Positions 26,428 through 34,543 of a stretch of 64,000 nucleotides of DNA are shown here, in pieces; position 1 is the stretch's first letter, and each line of letters starts with the position of its first letter. The translations under genes and the position numbers were made by a program. The stretch comes from Rhodanobacter sp. FDAARGOS 1247 (GTDB lineage Bacteria > Pseudomonadota > Gammaproteobacteria > Xanthomonadales > Rhodanobacteraceae): the NCBI RefSeq assembly GCF_016889805.1, contig NZ_CP069535.1, forward strand, positions 868,001 through 932,000, read 5' to 3'. Below the pieces are notes generated by a model. It was not told where the DNA came from and did no database searches. It worked only from the letters and a program-made list of their open reading frames with translations.

Positions 26428-27636
26428 ATGAAGGCCATCTGCAACGACATCGTGCTGGCCAAGAGCGACGACACCGTCGCGGCGACCGGCGCCCGCAACC
26501 CCGGCATCGACCTGTTGCGCGGGCTGGCGATCGTGCTGGTGGTGCTCAACCACCTGGGCTTGCGCATGCCGTTGAAGCAGAGTGCGCTGGCCGACGTGCT
26601 GCCGGCATGGTTGCTGAGCCGCCTGAACTACAACGGCTACGAGGCCGTGTTCGTGTTCTTCGTGATTTCCGGCTTCCTGATCGCGGGCAATGCGCTGCGC
26701 CGCTGGGGCAGCCTGGAGCGGATCGACCTGCGCGCGTTCTACACGCGGCGCTTCGCCCGCATCGTGCCCTGCCTGCTGGCGCTGATCGTGGTGCTCAGCG
26801 TGCTGCACCTGCTGGGCGTGCAGGATTACGTGATCCATCGCGAGGGCCAGTCGCTGCCGCGGGCGATCTTCGCCGCGCTCGGCCTGCATCTGAACTGGTA
26901 TGAAGGCCGGACCGGTTACCTGCCCGGCAACTGGGACGTGCTGTGGTCGTTGTCGATCGAGGAAGTGTTCTACATCGGTTTCCCGCTGGTCTGCCTGGCG
27001 ACGCGTCGGCGTGGGGTGCTGATGCTGTTGCTGGGCGTGCTGGCGCTGTCGATGCCGTGGACGCATGCCGCCTTGCGCGGCAACGAGATATGGCAGGAGA
27101 AGGCGTACCTGCCCGGCATGTCGGCGATCGCCATCGGTGTGCTGGGTGCATTGCTGGCAGCGCATTGGCGCTTGCCGCCACGACGCACCGGCGGGTTGCT
27201 GGGTTGGCTCGGCGCGGTCGGCCTGATCGCGGCAATGATCTTCAGGGCCGCGATGTGGCAGCTGCTTCGCGACGGTTACCTGTTGCTGCTGGCGGCTTCG
27301 GCGCTGTGCCTGCTGCTGGCCTGCGAGCAGCGCCAGCGGCGCGGCCCGTGGCCACCGTGGCGCGGGCTGGGCTGGCTGCGTTCGTGGGGTCGGCTCAGCT
27401 ACGAGATCTACCTGAGCCACATGTTCGTGGTGTTCGCCGTGGTGCGGATTTTCCGGCTGACCGGCGGCGATCCGCGTTGGGGGTGCCTGTGGTACCTGCT
27501 GGCGTTGCCGTCGTGCTGGCTGCTTGGCAAGGCGGTGGAGCGCTGGCTGTCGCTGCCGTGTGAACGCTGGTTGCGTGCACGGCTGTTGCGCCCGCACGCG
27601 GCTGCAGGCGCCCCGGTGGCGATGGCGGTCGACTGA
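26428..27636 (+). CDS. Acyltransferase 3 family membrane protein (OafA/YrhL-like)
   Basis: Protein of 402 residues, ATG 26428 preceded by GGAGACGAAGG. It begins with GIDLLRGLAIVLVVLNHLGLR (about 38-58), the acyltransferase-3 signature with the catalytic-type His in NHLG. FFVISGFLIAGNAL and RAFYTRRFARIVPCLLALI follow. Ten or so helices are predicted. Such enzymes O-acetylate LPS, exopolysaccharide or peptidoglycan. It stands apart from glycan genes, so the target is unknown. Seven hairpins start directly after its stop codon. Confidence 0.88.
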   Translation: MKAICNDIVLAKSDDTVAATGARNPGIDLLRGLAIVLVVLNHLGLRMPLKQSALADVLPAWLLSRLNYNGYEAVFVFFVISGFLIAGNALRRWGSLERIDLRAFYTRRFARIVPCLLALIVVLSVLHLLGVQDYVIHREGQSLPRAIFAALGLHLNWYEGRTGYLPGNWDVLWSLSIEEVFYIGFPLVCLATRRRGVLMLLLGVLALSMPWTHAALRGNEIWQEKAYLPGMSAIAIGVLGALLAAHWRLPPRRTGGLLGWLGAVGLIAAMIFRAAMWQLLRDGYLLLLAASALCLLLACEQRQRRGPWPPWRGLGWLRSWGRLSYEIYLSHMFVVFAVVRIFRLTGGDPRWGCLWYLLALPSCWLLGKAVERWLSLPCERWLRARLLRPHAAAGAPVAMAVD

Positions 27637-27817
27637 GAGGTTGTGATTTTTTTCAACCTCGAAGCCCGGTCAGGACTGGCCGGGCGCGGATCAGTCACGC
27701 AAGTGACTGATCCGCGTGAGCACGTCCGGGCATGTACGGGACGTACGACAGAAGAAAACCACAGAAAGTGGTTTTCTTCACAAGCTCTGAGCGCTTGTCG
27801 TTCGCCGGCATGCGAAC
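27637..27817. repeat. Seven consecutive hairpins in an intergenic array
   Basis: Back-to-back stems: 27637-43/54-60 (7 bp); 27664-72/77-85 (9 bp, one G-T pair); 27685-98/27703-16 (14 bp, GCAA loop); 27722-27/39-44 (6 bp); 27751-62/68-79 (12 bp); 27780-85/92-97 (6 bp); 27800-05/12-17 (6 bp). Gaps between hairpins are 0-24 bases, two adjacent stems share a base, and stem sequences are unrelated to each other. The first begins at the base after the acyltransferase stop. The rest of this gap (27818-28078) shows no gene; a long open plus-strand frame through it lacks any family signature. Confidence 0.8.
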
Positions 27818-28078
27818 TTCATGATGCGGGCCGCGCCAGGCTGGCGTCATGCGGCGTGGCCGCGGCGGGAAACGCGTTCTTTGCCGCTTGGCGCCCGTGG
27901 CTGCTCAAGTGCGCGGGTGTGGACGCCATCTTGACCACGCCCCCTGTAGCTTCGGGAAGTGCCGCGCTTGCCGCCGCGGACAGGTTGCGCCCGACCCGGC
28001 GCTGCATGGCACGAAGAACGCTCCCGGGCGAGCTGCAGGACGTCCGGCCGGAAGAGAGAGCTCTGGAACATCGGCAAC

Positions 28079-28447
28079 ATGAACCATGCCAAGCCACCAC
28101 CGTCACGCCACGTAGTCGATTGGGATCATCCCGATCTGAAACCTCTGCTCGACAGGACGGCGGGATGGGGCCTGGACCATCGGGGCGTGTTCGAGCCCGT
28201 TCCGTGCGAACTGCACGTGGGCTGGGGGGCGGCGGTTGGCCGTCCCGCGTCGGTGATGTACGAAGGCGATGGCGTGCTGGTGATCGCGGCGAACTTCGTC
28301 ATTGCTCCGGCGGAGAACATCCGGATCGACTACCTGCAGGCGGGCCGCATGCGCTCGCGTTGGGGCGTCGTGGTCGAAGGCCGCGCCGGGCTTCGCGCCG
28401 AAGATGCCGAAAACGGCACCCGGGTGTACTGGGTGCACATGCGCTGA
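28079..28447 (+). CDS. Hypothetical protein (122 aa)
   Basis: ATG 28079 opens MNHAKPPPSRHVVDWDHPDLKPLLDRTAGWG. The middle is strand-rich (PCELHVGWGAAVGRPASVMYEGDGVLVIAANFVI), and the C-terminus, RWGVVVEGRAGLR...TRVYWVHMR, is basic. No signal peptide or membrane helix is seen. Only a weak GGAA site precedes the start. It sits alone after the hairpin array. The pattern could be a small beta-barrel or PilZ-like fold, but I do not recognise it. Codon usage is ordinary for the window, which supports it being real. Confidence 0.5.
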   Translation: MNHAKPPPSRHVVDWDHPDLKPLLDRTAGWGLDHRGVFEPVPCELHVGWGAAVGRPASVMYEGDGVLVIAANFVIAPAENIRIDYLQAGRMRSRWGVVVEGRAGLRAEDAENGTRVYWVHMR

Positions 28448-28518
28448 GCTTGCGGCGAGGACGCGCGAAGCTCGGGTGGCGAATCTGCGAGCCGTCCATG
28501 GCCCGCCTGTCACCTTGC

Positions 28519-29268
28519 TCAGTGCTTTTTGGCCTGCGCAGCCTGTTCCTTCTCCGCGGCGGCCTTCGCCGATGCGGCATCATCGAACTGCCACGCCGGC
28601 TTGTTGGCGTCATCGAGGTTCAGTTGTGCGCGCGCAAGTCCATCCGTGCCGTTGAACTGGACATGGGCGGTTTTGGCGTCGGTACCCATTTCAAAGGCCG
28701 GCCCCCGGGCCTTGGGGTCGCCGTAGTTGATGTACATCCCGGCGAAATTGTCCTGGTCGTCCACCATCAGGCCGATGGCCTCGTACGGGGGCGTGGCCCG
28801 ATCGAGCGCGATGCCGACGCGTCCGGTGCCCATCGACGCCATGCCGCCGCGCTCGCTGCCCTTGGTGTCGTAAAGCGTCATGCCGTAGTTGTTGTCGTCG
28901 CCCCGGCGCTTGTAGGTCTTGCCATCGATATGCAGGGTCGGGGTTTGCCCGACCGCGAGACGGTCGGCGCCGGTCTTGCCGAGGAAGATGATGCCGTCCG
29001 AAGCATCGTCCTTGCGGGTGCGGTCCTTGCTGGCCGGCACCGGTGCGCCGATCAGGATGCGGTCGTGGCCCTGGGCATCGGTGATCACCAGGCCCTGCGT
29101 GCGGATGATCGCGTCGGGCTTGGCCGACGCCTCCGGTTTGCGCAGCAGGGACATGGCGGCCAGGGCAATCACCGCCAGCAGGGCGACGATCACCAGTACA
29201 CGCAAACGGGCCACTTCATGTTGCAGGCGATTCCAGTCTTCCATGCGGATGTCGTTCCGGTCGGACAT
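28519..29268 (-). CDS. Hypothetical membrane-anchored protein (249 aa)
   Basis: ATG 29268 (MSDRNDIRMEDWNRL) has AAGGA nine bases upstream. One transmembrane helix lies at about 22-44 (RLRVLVIVALLAVIALAAMSLL), followed by a soluble C-terminal domain outside the cytoplasm. That domain repeats short strand motifs (DRILIGAPV, DGIIFLGKTGADRLAVG, GMTLYDTKGSERGGM, EAIGLMVDDQDNFAGMYINYG), which suggests a beta-helix or propeller-like repeat. The C-terminus is an Ala/Lys/Glu-rich coiled stretch. No named family is recognised. It is divergent from the 85-residue gene at 29441. Confidence 0.7.
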   Translation of the reverse strand: MSDRNDIRMEDWNRLQHEVARLRVLVIVALLAVIALAAMSLLRKPEASAKPDAIIRTQGLVITDAQGHDRILIGAPVPASKDRTRKDDASDGIIFLGKTGADRLAVGQTPTLHIDGKTYKRRGDDNNYGMTLYDTKGSERGGMASMGTGRVGIALDRATPPYEAIGLMVDDQDNFAGMYINYGDPKARGPAFEMGTDAKTAHVQFNGTDGLARAQLNLDDANKPAWQFDDAASAKAAAEKEQAAQAKKH

Positions 29269-29440
29269 GCGTTGTGTTCCTTGTGGGTAAGGGGTCTGCG
29301 CGGTGGGCGGCAGGTGGTCGGCCATCGGCAGCTGCCAAGACTACAGCGCTCGCGAACCCCGGGCGCCATCGGAAAACATCGCAGGAAGATGCGATGGCGT
29401 AGAGTGGGTCGGGGGCGGAATCCCGCCCGGGAGAATTCTG

Positions 29441-29698
29441 GTGAAGAAAGAAGATGAAACGCACATGCAGATCGTGTCTGCGGACATCAGTTCGGAATCG
29501 CTGACCGGCATGGTGATCTTCCGGCCCCATTGCGTGTCGCGCGCGGGACGCAATCTGGCCGAGGTGGGCAAGAGCGGCAACTGGTATGCCTTGCGGCCGG
29601 CCGAGGTGCGCAGCTTTGCGCGCGCGCTGCTCGATGCGGCGGACGCGCTCGACCTGAAGACGAAGATGCAGCACGCGGCGAAGTCCGCCGCGGTGTGA
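29441..29698 (+). CDS. Small hypothetical protein (85 aa)
   Basis: GTG 29441 has GGAGA seven bases upstream; ATG 29465 is an alternative. The protein (VKKEDETHMQIVSADISSESLTGMVIF) is strand-rich, then ends with an amphipathic helix (RPAEVRSFARALLDAADALDLKTKMQ). It is cytosolic, with no signal peptide or metal motif. A TAGAGT hexamer near 29400 may be its -10. Its stop codon is the foot of a 15-bp perfect hairpin that separates it from convergent pyrF. Function unknown. Confidence 0.6.
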   Translation: MKKEDETHMQIVSADISSESLTGMVIFRPHCVSRAGRNLAEVGKSGNWYALRPAEVRSFARALLDAADALDLKTKMQHAAKSAAV

Positions 29699-29730
29699 CC
29701 CATGCGCCGGCGGCGCGCCGGCGCATGGGT
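29698..29730. terminator. Perfect 15-bp hairpin between convergent genes
   Basis: ACCCATGCGCCGGCG (29698-29712), loop GCG, then the exact complement (29716-29730). It lies between the stop of the 85-residue gene and the stop of pyrF, so it can form on both transcripts. There is no T-run on either strand, so it is a likely bidirectional end or protector rather than a classic terminator. Confidence 0.5.
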
Positions 29731-29733
29731 CAT

Positions 29734-30552
29734 TCAATCGTGCCGATGACGATTGATGGTGTCGCGCAGTTCGCTGGCGGCGGCACGCGCGGCGAGCGCG
29801 AAGTCCTCGCCATCTCCCGCGTACAGGATCGCCCGCGACGAGCTGATCATCAGACCCGCGCCATCGCTTGTGCGGCCATGGCGCAGCACCGCTTCCACGT
29901 CGCCGCCCTGGGCGCCGATGCCCGGCACCAGCAGCGGCATGTCGCCGACCGCCGCACGCACCTTGCCCAGTTCTTCCGGCCAGGTGGCGCCGGTGACCAG
30001 GGCGCAGTTGCCGTTCGCGTTCCAGTCGCGGGCGATGGTCTCGGCCACGCGCAGATAGAGCGGTAGCCCACTGCAATCCAGCGCCTGGAAATCCGCGCCG
30101 CCCGGATTGGACGTGCGACAGAGCAGGATCACGCCCTTGTCGGCGCGGTCCAGAAACGGCTGGATCGAATCGCGACCCATGTACGGGTTCAAGGTCACCG
30201 CGTCGGCACCGAAGCGCTCGAAGGCTTCGCTGACGTAATGCTGCGCGGTGCTGCCGATGTCGCCGCGCTTGGCGTCGAGGATCACCGGCACGCCGGGATG
30301 CTTGTCGTGGACATGCGCGATCAGCCGTTCCAGCGCGTCCTCGGCGCGCAGCGCGGCGAAGTGCGCGATCTGCGGCTTGAACGCGCAGACCAGGTCGGCG
30401 GTGGCGTCGACGATGCTCCGGCAAAATTCGAACACCGCGTCAGGCGTGTCGCGCAGGTGTGCGGGAAATTTCGCCGGTTCCGGATCGATGCCTACGCAGA
30501 CCAGGGTGCCATGTTCGTCCCAGCGCCGCCGCAGGGTGTCTTGGAAGCGCAT
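29734..30552 (-). CDS. pyrF: Orotidine 5'-phosphate decarboxylase (group 2)
   Basis: Protein of 272 residues. [26 protein letters not shown] is the long group 2 form. The catalytic Lys/Asp cluster is in [14 protein letters not shown], and the phosphate loop is near GIGAQGGD and [11 protein letters not shown]. It decarboxylates OMP to UMP, the last step of pyrimidine synthesis. ATG 30552, preceded by CCGGAG, gives the family start; 33 further upstream codons are not supported. It is monocistronic on the minus strand and is separated from the downstream TonB operon by 738 bp. Confidence 0.95.
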   Translation of the reverse strand: MRFQDTLRRRWDEHGTLVCVGIDPEPAKFPAHLRDTPDAVFEFCRSIVDATADLVCAFKPQIAHFAALRAEDALERLIAHVHDKHPGVPVILDAKRGDIGSTAQHYVSEAFERFGADAVTLNPYMGRDSIQPFLDRADKGVILLCRTSNPGGADFQALDCSGLPLYLRVAETIARDWNANGNCALVTGATWPEELGKVRAAVGDMPLLVPGIGAQGGDVEAVLRHGRTSDGAGLMISSSRAILYAGDGEDFALAARAAASELRDTINRHRHD

Positions 30553-30926
30553 GGCATGGAGCTCCGGTGAAAAGGTGGTCGTGTAGTTTAACGAAGCGCA
30601 TGCGATCCCGTGCGTCGCCTTCGCGTTCCCTGTCGCGTCGACGCCTCGCACAACTCATGGGCATCGTTGAGCGCCGGGCGATGGCGTGCGTGTGTACGGC
30701 GCAGCCCCGGCTGGCGTTGCGCAGGCGTACGAGGGGCTGGCCGCCTTCAGGGGTGCCAACGGGTCCGGCAGACAGGCGCCGGAGCGCCATCCTGTGCGAT
30801 GCAGCCCGATGCCCGAGCGCATTGGCGGGTCTCTCCTCAAGATTCCGCGGACCCGGGCTCGCCCATGGCGTTTTTTGCGTCGCAGCGTGACATCTCGCGT
30901 CTTCGGCGAATTAATGGTCCCAAGGG

Positions 30927-30944
30927 ATTTAGAACGATCCAAAT
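30927..30944. promoter_or_regulatory. Candidate LacI-type operator 1 upstream of the glycan operon
   Basis: ATTTAGAACGATCCAAAT is an 18-bp imperfect dyad with a central CG, the geometry of LacI-family sites. It shares the half site ATTTAGA with the second dyad at 31151. The long gap 30553-31290 contains no supported gene; these two dyads are its only clear structure. Confidence 0.45.
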
Positions 30945-31150
30945 CAGGTAATTCCAGGTCATCTCGCGGTGCGAATGATCCGGACGAGTTGATTGGATCA
31001 AGCCAGGGAGCAGCAGCGGCGGACAACGGTGCCGAGCCGTCCCTGTTCCAGGCAGCCGCTTTGGCGGCAGACGATCCGGGCACTCTCCACAGTGCATCCA
31101 AGGCCTTGAAAGCGCATGCCAACGTCAAGTCGACAACCTGACGGCCAAAA

Positions 31151-31168
31151 ATTTAGATCGGTCTAATT
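31151..31168. promoter_or_regulatory. Candidate LacI-type operator 2 upstream of the glycan operon
   Basis: ATTTAGATCGGTCTAATT (18 bp, central CG) lies 122 bp before the TonB-receptor ATG. The core TTAGA-TCGG-TCTAA is a perfect 5-bp dyad. With the site at 30927 it gives a consensus near ATTTAGA-N4-TCYAAAT. Confidence 0.5.
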
Positions 31169-31290
31169 TCGCCAGGGACGGGAAGAACACAACTGCACAA
31201 TCGCGCAAATCACGCATCCGGCAGCACGTGATCAACCGGGGGGAATCACCGCTGACTCCAGAAGGACGTACATCGAATGGGGATCAAGAA

Positions 31291-34200
31291 ATGACTCATC
31301 TGCCTCACGTCTCTAACCGCAAGCCGTTGTATGCCGCACTCGCTCTGGTGACCTTGTCGTTTGGCGGGTCCCTGGGGCTGTCCGGGGTTGCCGATGCTGC
31401 ACAGGTATCGCCGCCAGCCGGAAGCGCGCCAGCGACACCGCCGTCCGGGCAAGCTGCCGACAACGCAAAGGCAACCAGGTCAGGCAAGAAAAAGGCCGCG
31501 GAGAAAACAAACCCCACCAATCTGCAAGCGGTCGTCGTTACCAGCTACACACAGTCGATCGACCAGAACATGCTGGAAAAACGCGATGCGAATTCCATCG
31601 TCGAGGTGATCAACGCGCAGAACATCGCGCAGTTCCCCGCCAAGAACATCGCCGATGCCCTTGCGCACGTGCCGGGCGTGGTCATCAGCCGTGAGTCCGG
31701 CGAGGGCAAGACGGTCAGCATCCGCGGCCTTTCGCCCGAACTGACACTGACGGAATTGAACGGCAACTACGTGGCCTCGGCCGATACCTCCGCCGGCCTC
31801 ACGCGCTCCTTCAACTACACGCTGATGCCGTCCAACATGTTCTCGGACATCAAGCTCTACAAGAGCCTGGAAGCACGCCTGGACGAAGGCGGCATCGGCG
31901 GCAACGTGGACCTGCGCACGCGCCGCCCGCTGGAGATGAAGGCGAACGACGGTTTCGTGTCCCTCAACGGGGCGGGCTCCGACAACAGCAGCAGGATCAC
32001 TCCCCAGGTATCGGCACTGTGGTCCTGGAAGAACAAGGACGAGACCTTCGGCGTCCTGGTCGCCGGCACGTACCACAAGCGCCGCGATGTCGACTACACG
32101 GCCAACGCGTCGAGCTGGCACTGGTGGAGCAACGACTGCACCGACCACGCCTCGTGTACCGCGCCGCCCACGGACGTGCATGGCAATCCGTACGGCGCCG
32201 ATGTGGCACCGAACATCGACCTGTGGTCCGGCGGCGGCGTGGTCGACCAGGCCGGCAACGGCTACAACGGTTACTGGATGCCGCAGCAGTTCAGCACCAG
32301 CCGGAACCAGCTGGAGCTGAAGACCAAGGGCATCCAGGCCACCATGCAGTTCAAGCCCGGCGATCATTTCCTGCTGACGGGCAACTACTTCCGCTTCCAG
32401 CGCCAGCAGACCCAGATCACCAACACGCTCGAGATTCCCGAGTGGGGCCTGCCCAGCAACAGCAACTTCACGGACCAGCAGGGCCGGCTGCTGGCGCCTA
32501 ATGGCCTGACGTTCGACCCGTCGCATACCGTCGTCACCGGCGCGAACTACGTGCTTCCGCCCGCGGGCCAGGGCTGCAACGCGCTGACCAACCCCAGCAC
32601 CGGTGCGGTGCGCCAGCCGGTGGATGTCTGCTCGACCGAGATCCCGTGGCTCAACGGCAACTATTCCGTCGAGAAGGCCACCTCGCAGACGCTCAACCTC
32701 GAAGGCGAGTGGGACAACGGCGGCGCCCTCAGCGGCACGTTCAACATCGGCCGCACCTGGGCGACGGGCGGCCCGTCGATCGAGTTGGGCATGGCGGCCA
32801 AGCCGCGCAACTTCGTCAACGGCCAGTGGGTGGACGGCAGCAACGGCGCCGCGTGGACGCTGGACGGCAAGCCGACCATCACCGCCTCGCCGGACGTGCT
32901 GCAGAACATGCTGGCAGGTGCGGGACAGGTGGATCTCGGCTCGACCGGCTCCAACATGGTCAACACCGACACCTCGCAGAATTTCGCCCAGGCGGACTTC
33001 ACGCTGGCTCTCGGTTCCAGCTGGATGCAATCGCTGCAATTCGGCGTCAAGTATCGCGACAACCACGCCGAACAGCAGAGCAACGAGGTCCGCTGGTACT
33101 GCAAGGGCACCACGGAGCAGTTCCAGACCTGCGATCCCAATGCCGGCCAGCTGCCGGCCAGCTTCCTCCTGCCGAACCCGCTCGACGGCAACAACGAGGC
33201 CTACAACGACAACACCTTCCCGGCGATCAATTTCCCGGCCTACTACAACTACCTCAACTCGACCTACGACCGGGTGATCTACAACAAGCCCCAGAACAAG
33301 TCGTCGATCCAGGAAAAGATCTCCGCGGCCTATGTCCAGGCGAACTTCGACACCGGCACGCTGCGCGGCAATGTGGGCCTGCGTTTCGTCAGCACGGAGC
33401 AGAACCTCACCGTTGCCGACGAGGTCACCACCAACAACGCGGTGTATTACCACGACGCGGCGGGCAACATCCTGATCTGCCCGGCCTCCGGCGTGAATGC
33501 CGGCGGCGGCGCCTGCGCGCCGGGCGACTTCCAGTACCTGCCGCGCGAGCAGGCGGTCGTCGAGGCGTACACCAATGCCTCTACCCGCAAGCGCTACAAC
33601 AAGCTGCTGCCGAGCTTCAACATCGCATGGACCTTCGCCGATGACTTCGTGCTGCGTGCCGCCGGCTCGCAGGCGATGGCCCGCGCCAACTACACCGACC
33701 TGGCCCAGCTCGGCAGCCTGACCAACAACACCGTGGACTATTACAACGACCGCAAGCAGTTCGGCGCCCCGCCGCCGGGCTGGTACGGCAGCGGCGCGAA
33801 TGCGGACCTGAAGCCGTTCACGGCCACCCAGTTCGACCTGGCGGGCGAGTGGTATTACGCGCCGCACTCGGTCGTCGGCATCGACCTGTTCCAGAAGAAG
33901 GTGAAGAACTTCGTCGTGCCGGTCACCGTCAACAACATCACGGTGGATGTCGGCGGCACGCAGGAGAATTTCCTGCAGTACAGCACCAATGCCAACGGCC
34001 GCTCGGGCACGTCCAAGGGCATCGAGCTCTATACGCAGCACACCTTCGACTCGGGCTTTGGCTACATCGCCAACTACACGCTCAACAAGACCAACGAAAC
34101 CCCCGTTTCGCTGGGCGATACCCAAGTCGGCAAGTCGGAGCTGATCGGCAGCGCCAAGTACGCCGCCAACGTGTCGCTGTTCTATGAAAAGCATGGGCTG

Positions 34201-34473
34201 TTGTTGCGTGCCAGCGACAACTGGACCGGCCGCACCATGCAGGGCCTGGCCGCGGGGCTGCCCATCTACTCGCAGCCGTATCACCAGATCGATCTGAACG
34301 GCGACTACGAGTTCAACAAGCACCTGATGGTGACCGCGTCGATCATCAACCTGACCAAGTCGACGCCCCATTCGTACCTGGGCTCGGACACCCGGGCACG
34401 GTTGAACTCGCTGGAGTATGCCGGCCGCCAGTATTACGTGGGCCTGACGTACAAATTCGGCGATGGCGGTTAA
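31291..34473 (+). CDS. TonB-dependent outer-membrane receptor (glycan uptake)
   Basis: Protein of 1060 residues. Signal peptide up to about residue 37 (KPLYAALALVTLSFGGSLGLSGVADAA). An Ala/Pro/Lys linker precedes the TonB-box/plug start LQAVVVTSYTQSI and the plug (DIPAKNIADAL-type motif, VSIRGLSPELTLTELNG). A 22-strand barrel region then ends in the C-terminal strand RQYYVGLTYKFGDGG. It resembles the large oligosaccharide TBDRs of Xanthomonadaceae and Caulobacter. It imports glycan fragments across the outer membrane using TonB/ExbBD. ATG 31291, with GGGGA upstream, is preferred over a GTG at 31228. It is first in an operon with GH92 and GH2. Confidence 0.92.
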   Translation: MTHLPHVSNRKPLYAALALVTLSFGGSLGLSGVADAAQVSPPAGSAPATPPSGQAADNAKATRSGKKKAAEKTNPTNLQAVVVTSYTQSIDQNMLEKRDANSIVEVINAQNIAQFPAKNIADALAHVPGVVISRESGEGKTVSIRGLSPELTLTELNGNYVASADTSAGLTRSFNYTLMPSNMFSDIKLYKSLEARLDEGGIGGNVDLRTRRPLEMKANDGFVSLNGAGSDNSSRITPQVSALWSWKNKDETFGVLVAGTYHKRRDVDYTANASSWHWWSNDCTDHASCTAPPTDVHGNPYGADVAPNIDLWSGGGVVDQAGNGYNGYWMPQQFSTSRNQLELKTKGIQATMQFKPGDHFLLTGNYFRFQRQQTQITNTLEIPEWGLPSNSNFTDQQGRLLAPNGLTFDPSHTVVTGANYVLPPAGQGCNALTNPSTGAVRQPVDVCSTEIPWLNGNYSVEKATSQTLNLEGEWDNGGALSGTFNIGRTWATGGPSIELGMAAKPRNFVNGQWVDGSNGAAWTLDGKPTITASPDVLQNMLAGAGQVDLGSTGSNMVNTDTSQNFAQADFTLALGSSWMQSLQFGVKYRDNHAEQQSNEVRWYCKGTTEQFQTCDPNAGQLPASFLLPNPLDGNNEAYNDNTFPAINFPAYYNYLNSTYDRVIYNKPQNKSSIQEKISAAYVQANFDTGTLRGNVGLRFVSTEQNLTVADEVTTNNAVYYHDAAGNILICPASGVNAGGGACAPGDFQYLPREQAVVEAYTNASTRKRYNKLLPSFNIAWTFADDFVLRAAGSQAMARANYTDLAQLGSLTNNTVDYYNDRKQFGAPPPGWYGSGANADLKPFTATQFDLAGEWYYAPHSVVGIDLFQKKVKNFVVPVTVNNITVDVGGTQENFLQYSTNANGRSGTSKGIELYTQHTFDSGFGYIANYTLNKTNETPVSLGDTQVGKSELIGSAKYAANVSLFYEKHGLLLRASDNWTGRTMQGLAAGLPIYSQPYHQIDLNGDYEFNKHLMVTASIINLTKSTPHSYLGSDTRARLNSLEYAGRQYYVGLTYKFGDGG

Positions 34474-34485
34474 GCAGGAAGTATG

Positions 34486-34528
34486 CGTGGGGCCAGGCCT
34501 TGTTGCCCGGCCCCAAGACCGCCCCACG
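34486..34528 (+). promoter_or_regulatory. Intercistronic hairpin between the TonB receptor and GH92 genes
   Basis: CGTGGGG (34486-34492) and CCCCACG (34522-34528) close a stem; inside, GGGGCC (34489-34494) and GGCCCC (34509-34514) form an alternative stem. It lies in the 70-base gap after the receptor stop. Such structures often stabilise or attenuate the upstream message relative to the downstream genes. Confidence 0.45.
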
Positions 34529-34543
34529 TCCTGGAAGATTCCC

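Noticed and set aside
27643..29457. 604-codon plus-strand frame through the hairpin array and over the 249-residue minus-strand gene
   Set aside because: High-GC lack of stops; composition rich in Arg, Gly and Ala, no motifs, and a supported gene lies opposite in the second half.
30686..31141. 151-codon plus-strand frame in the leader of the glycan operon
   Set aside because: No ribosome site, no recognised family, and both operator-like dyads lie in or near this leader.
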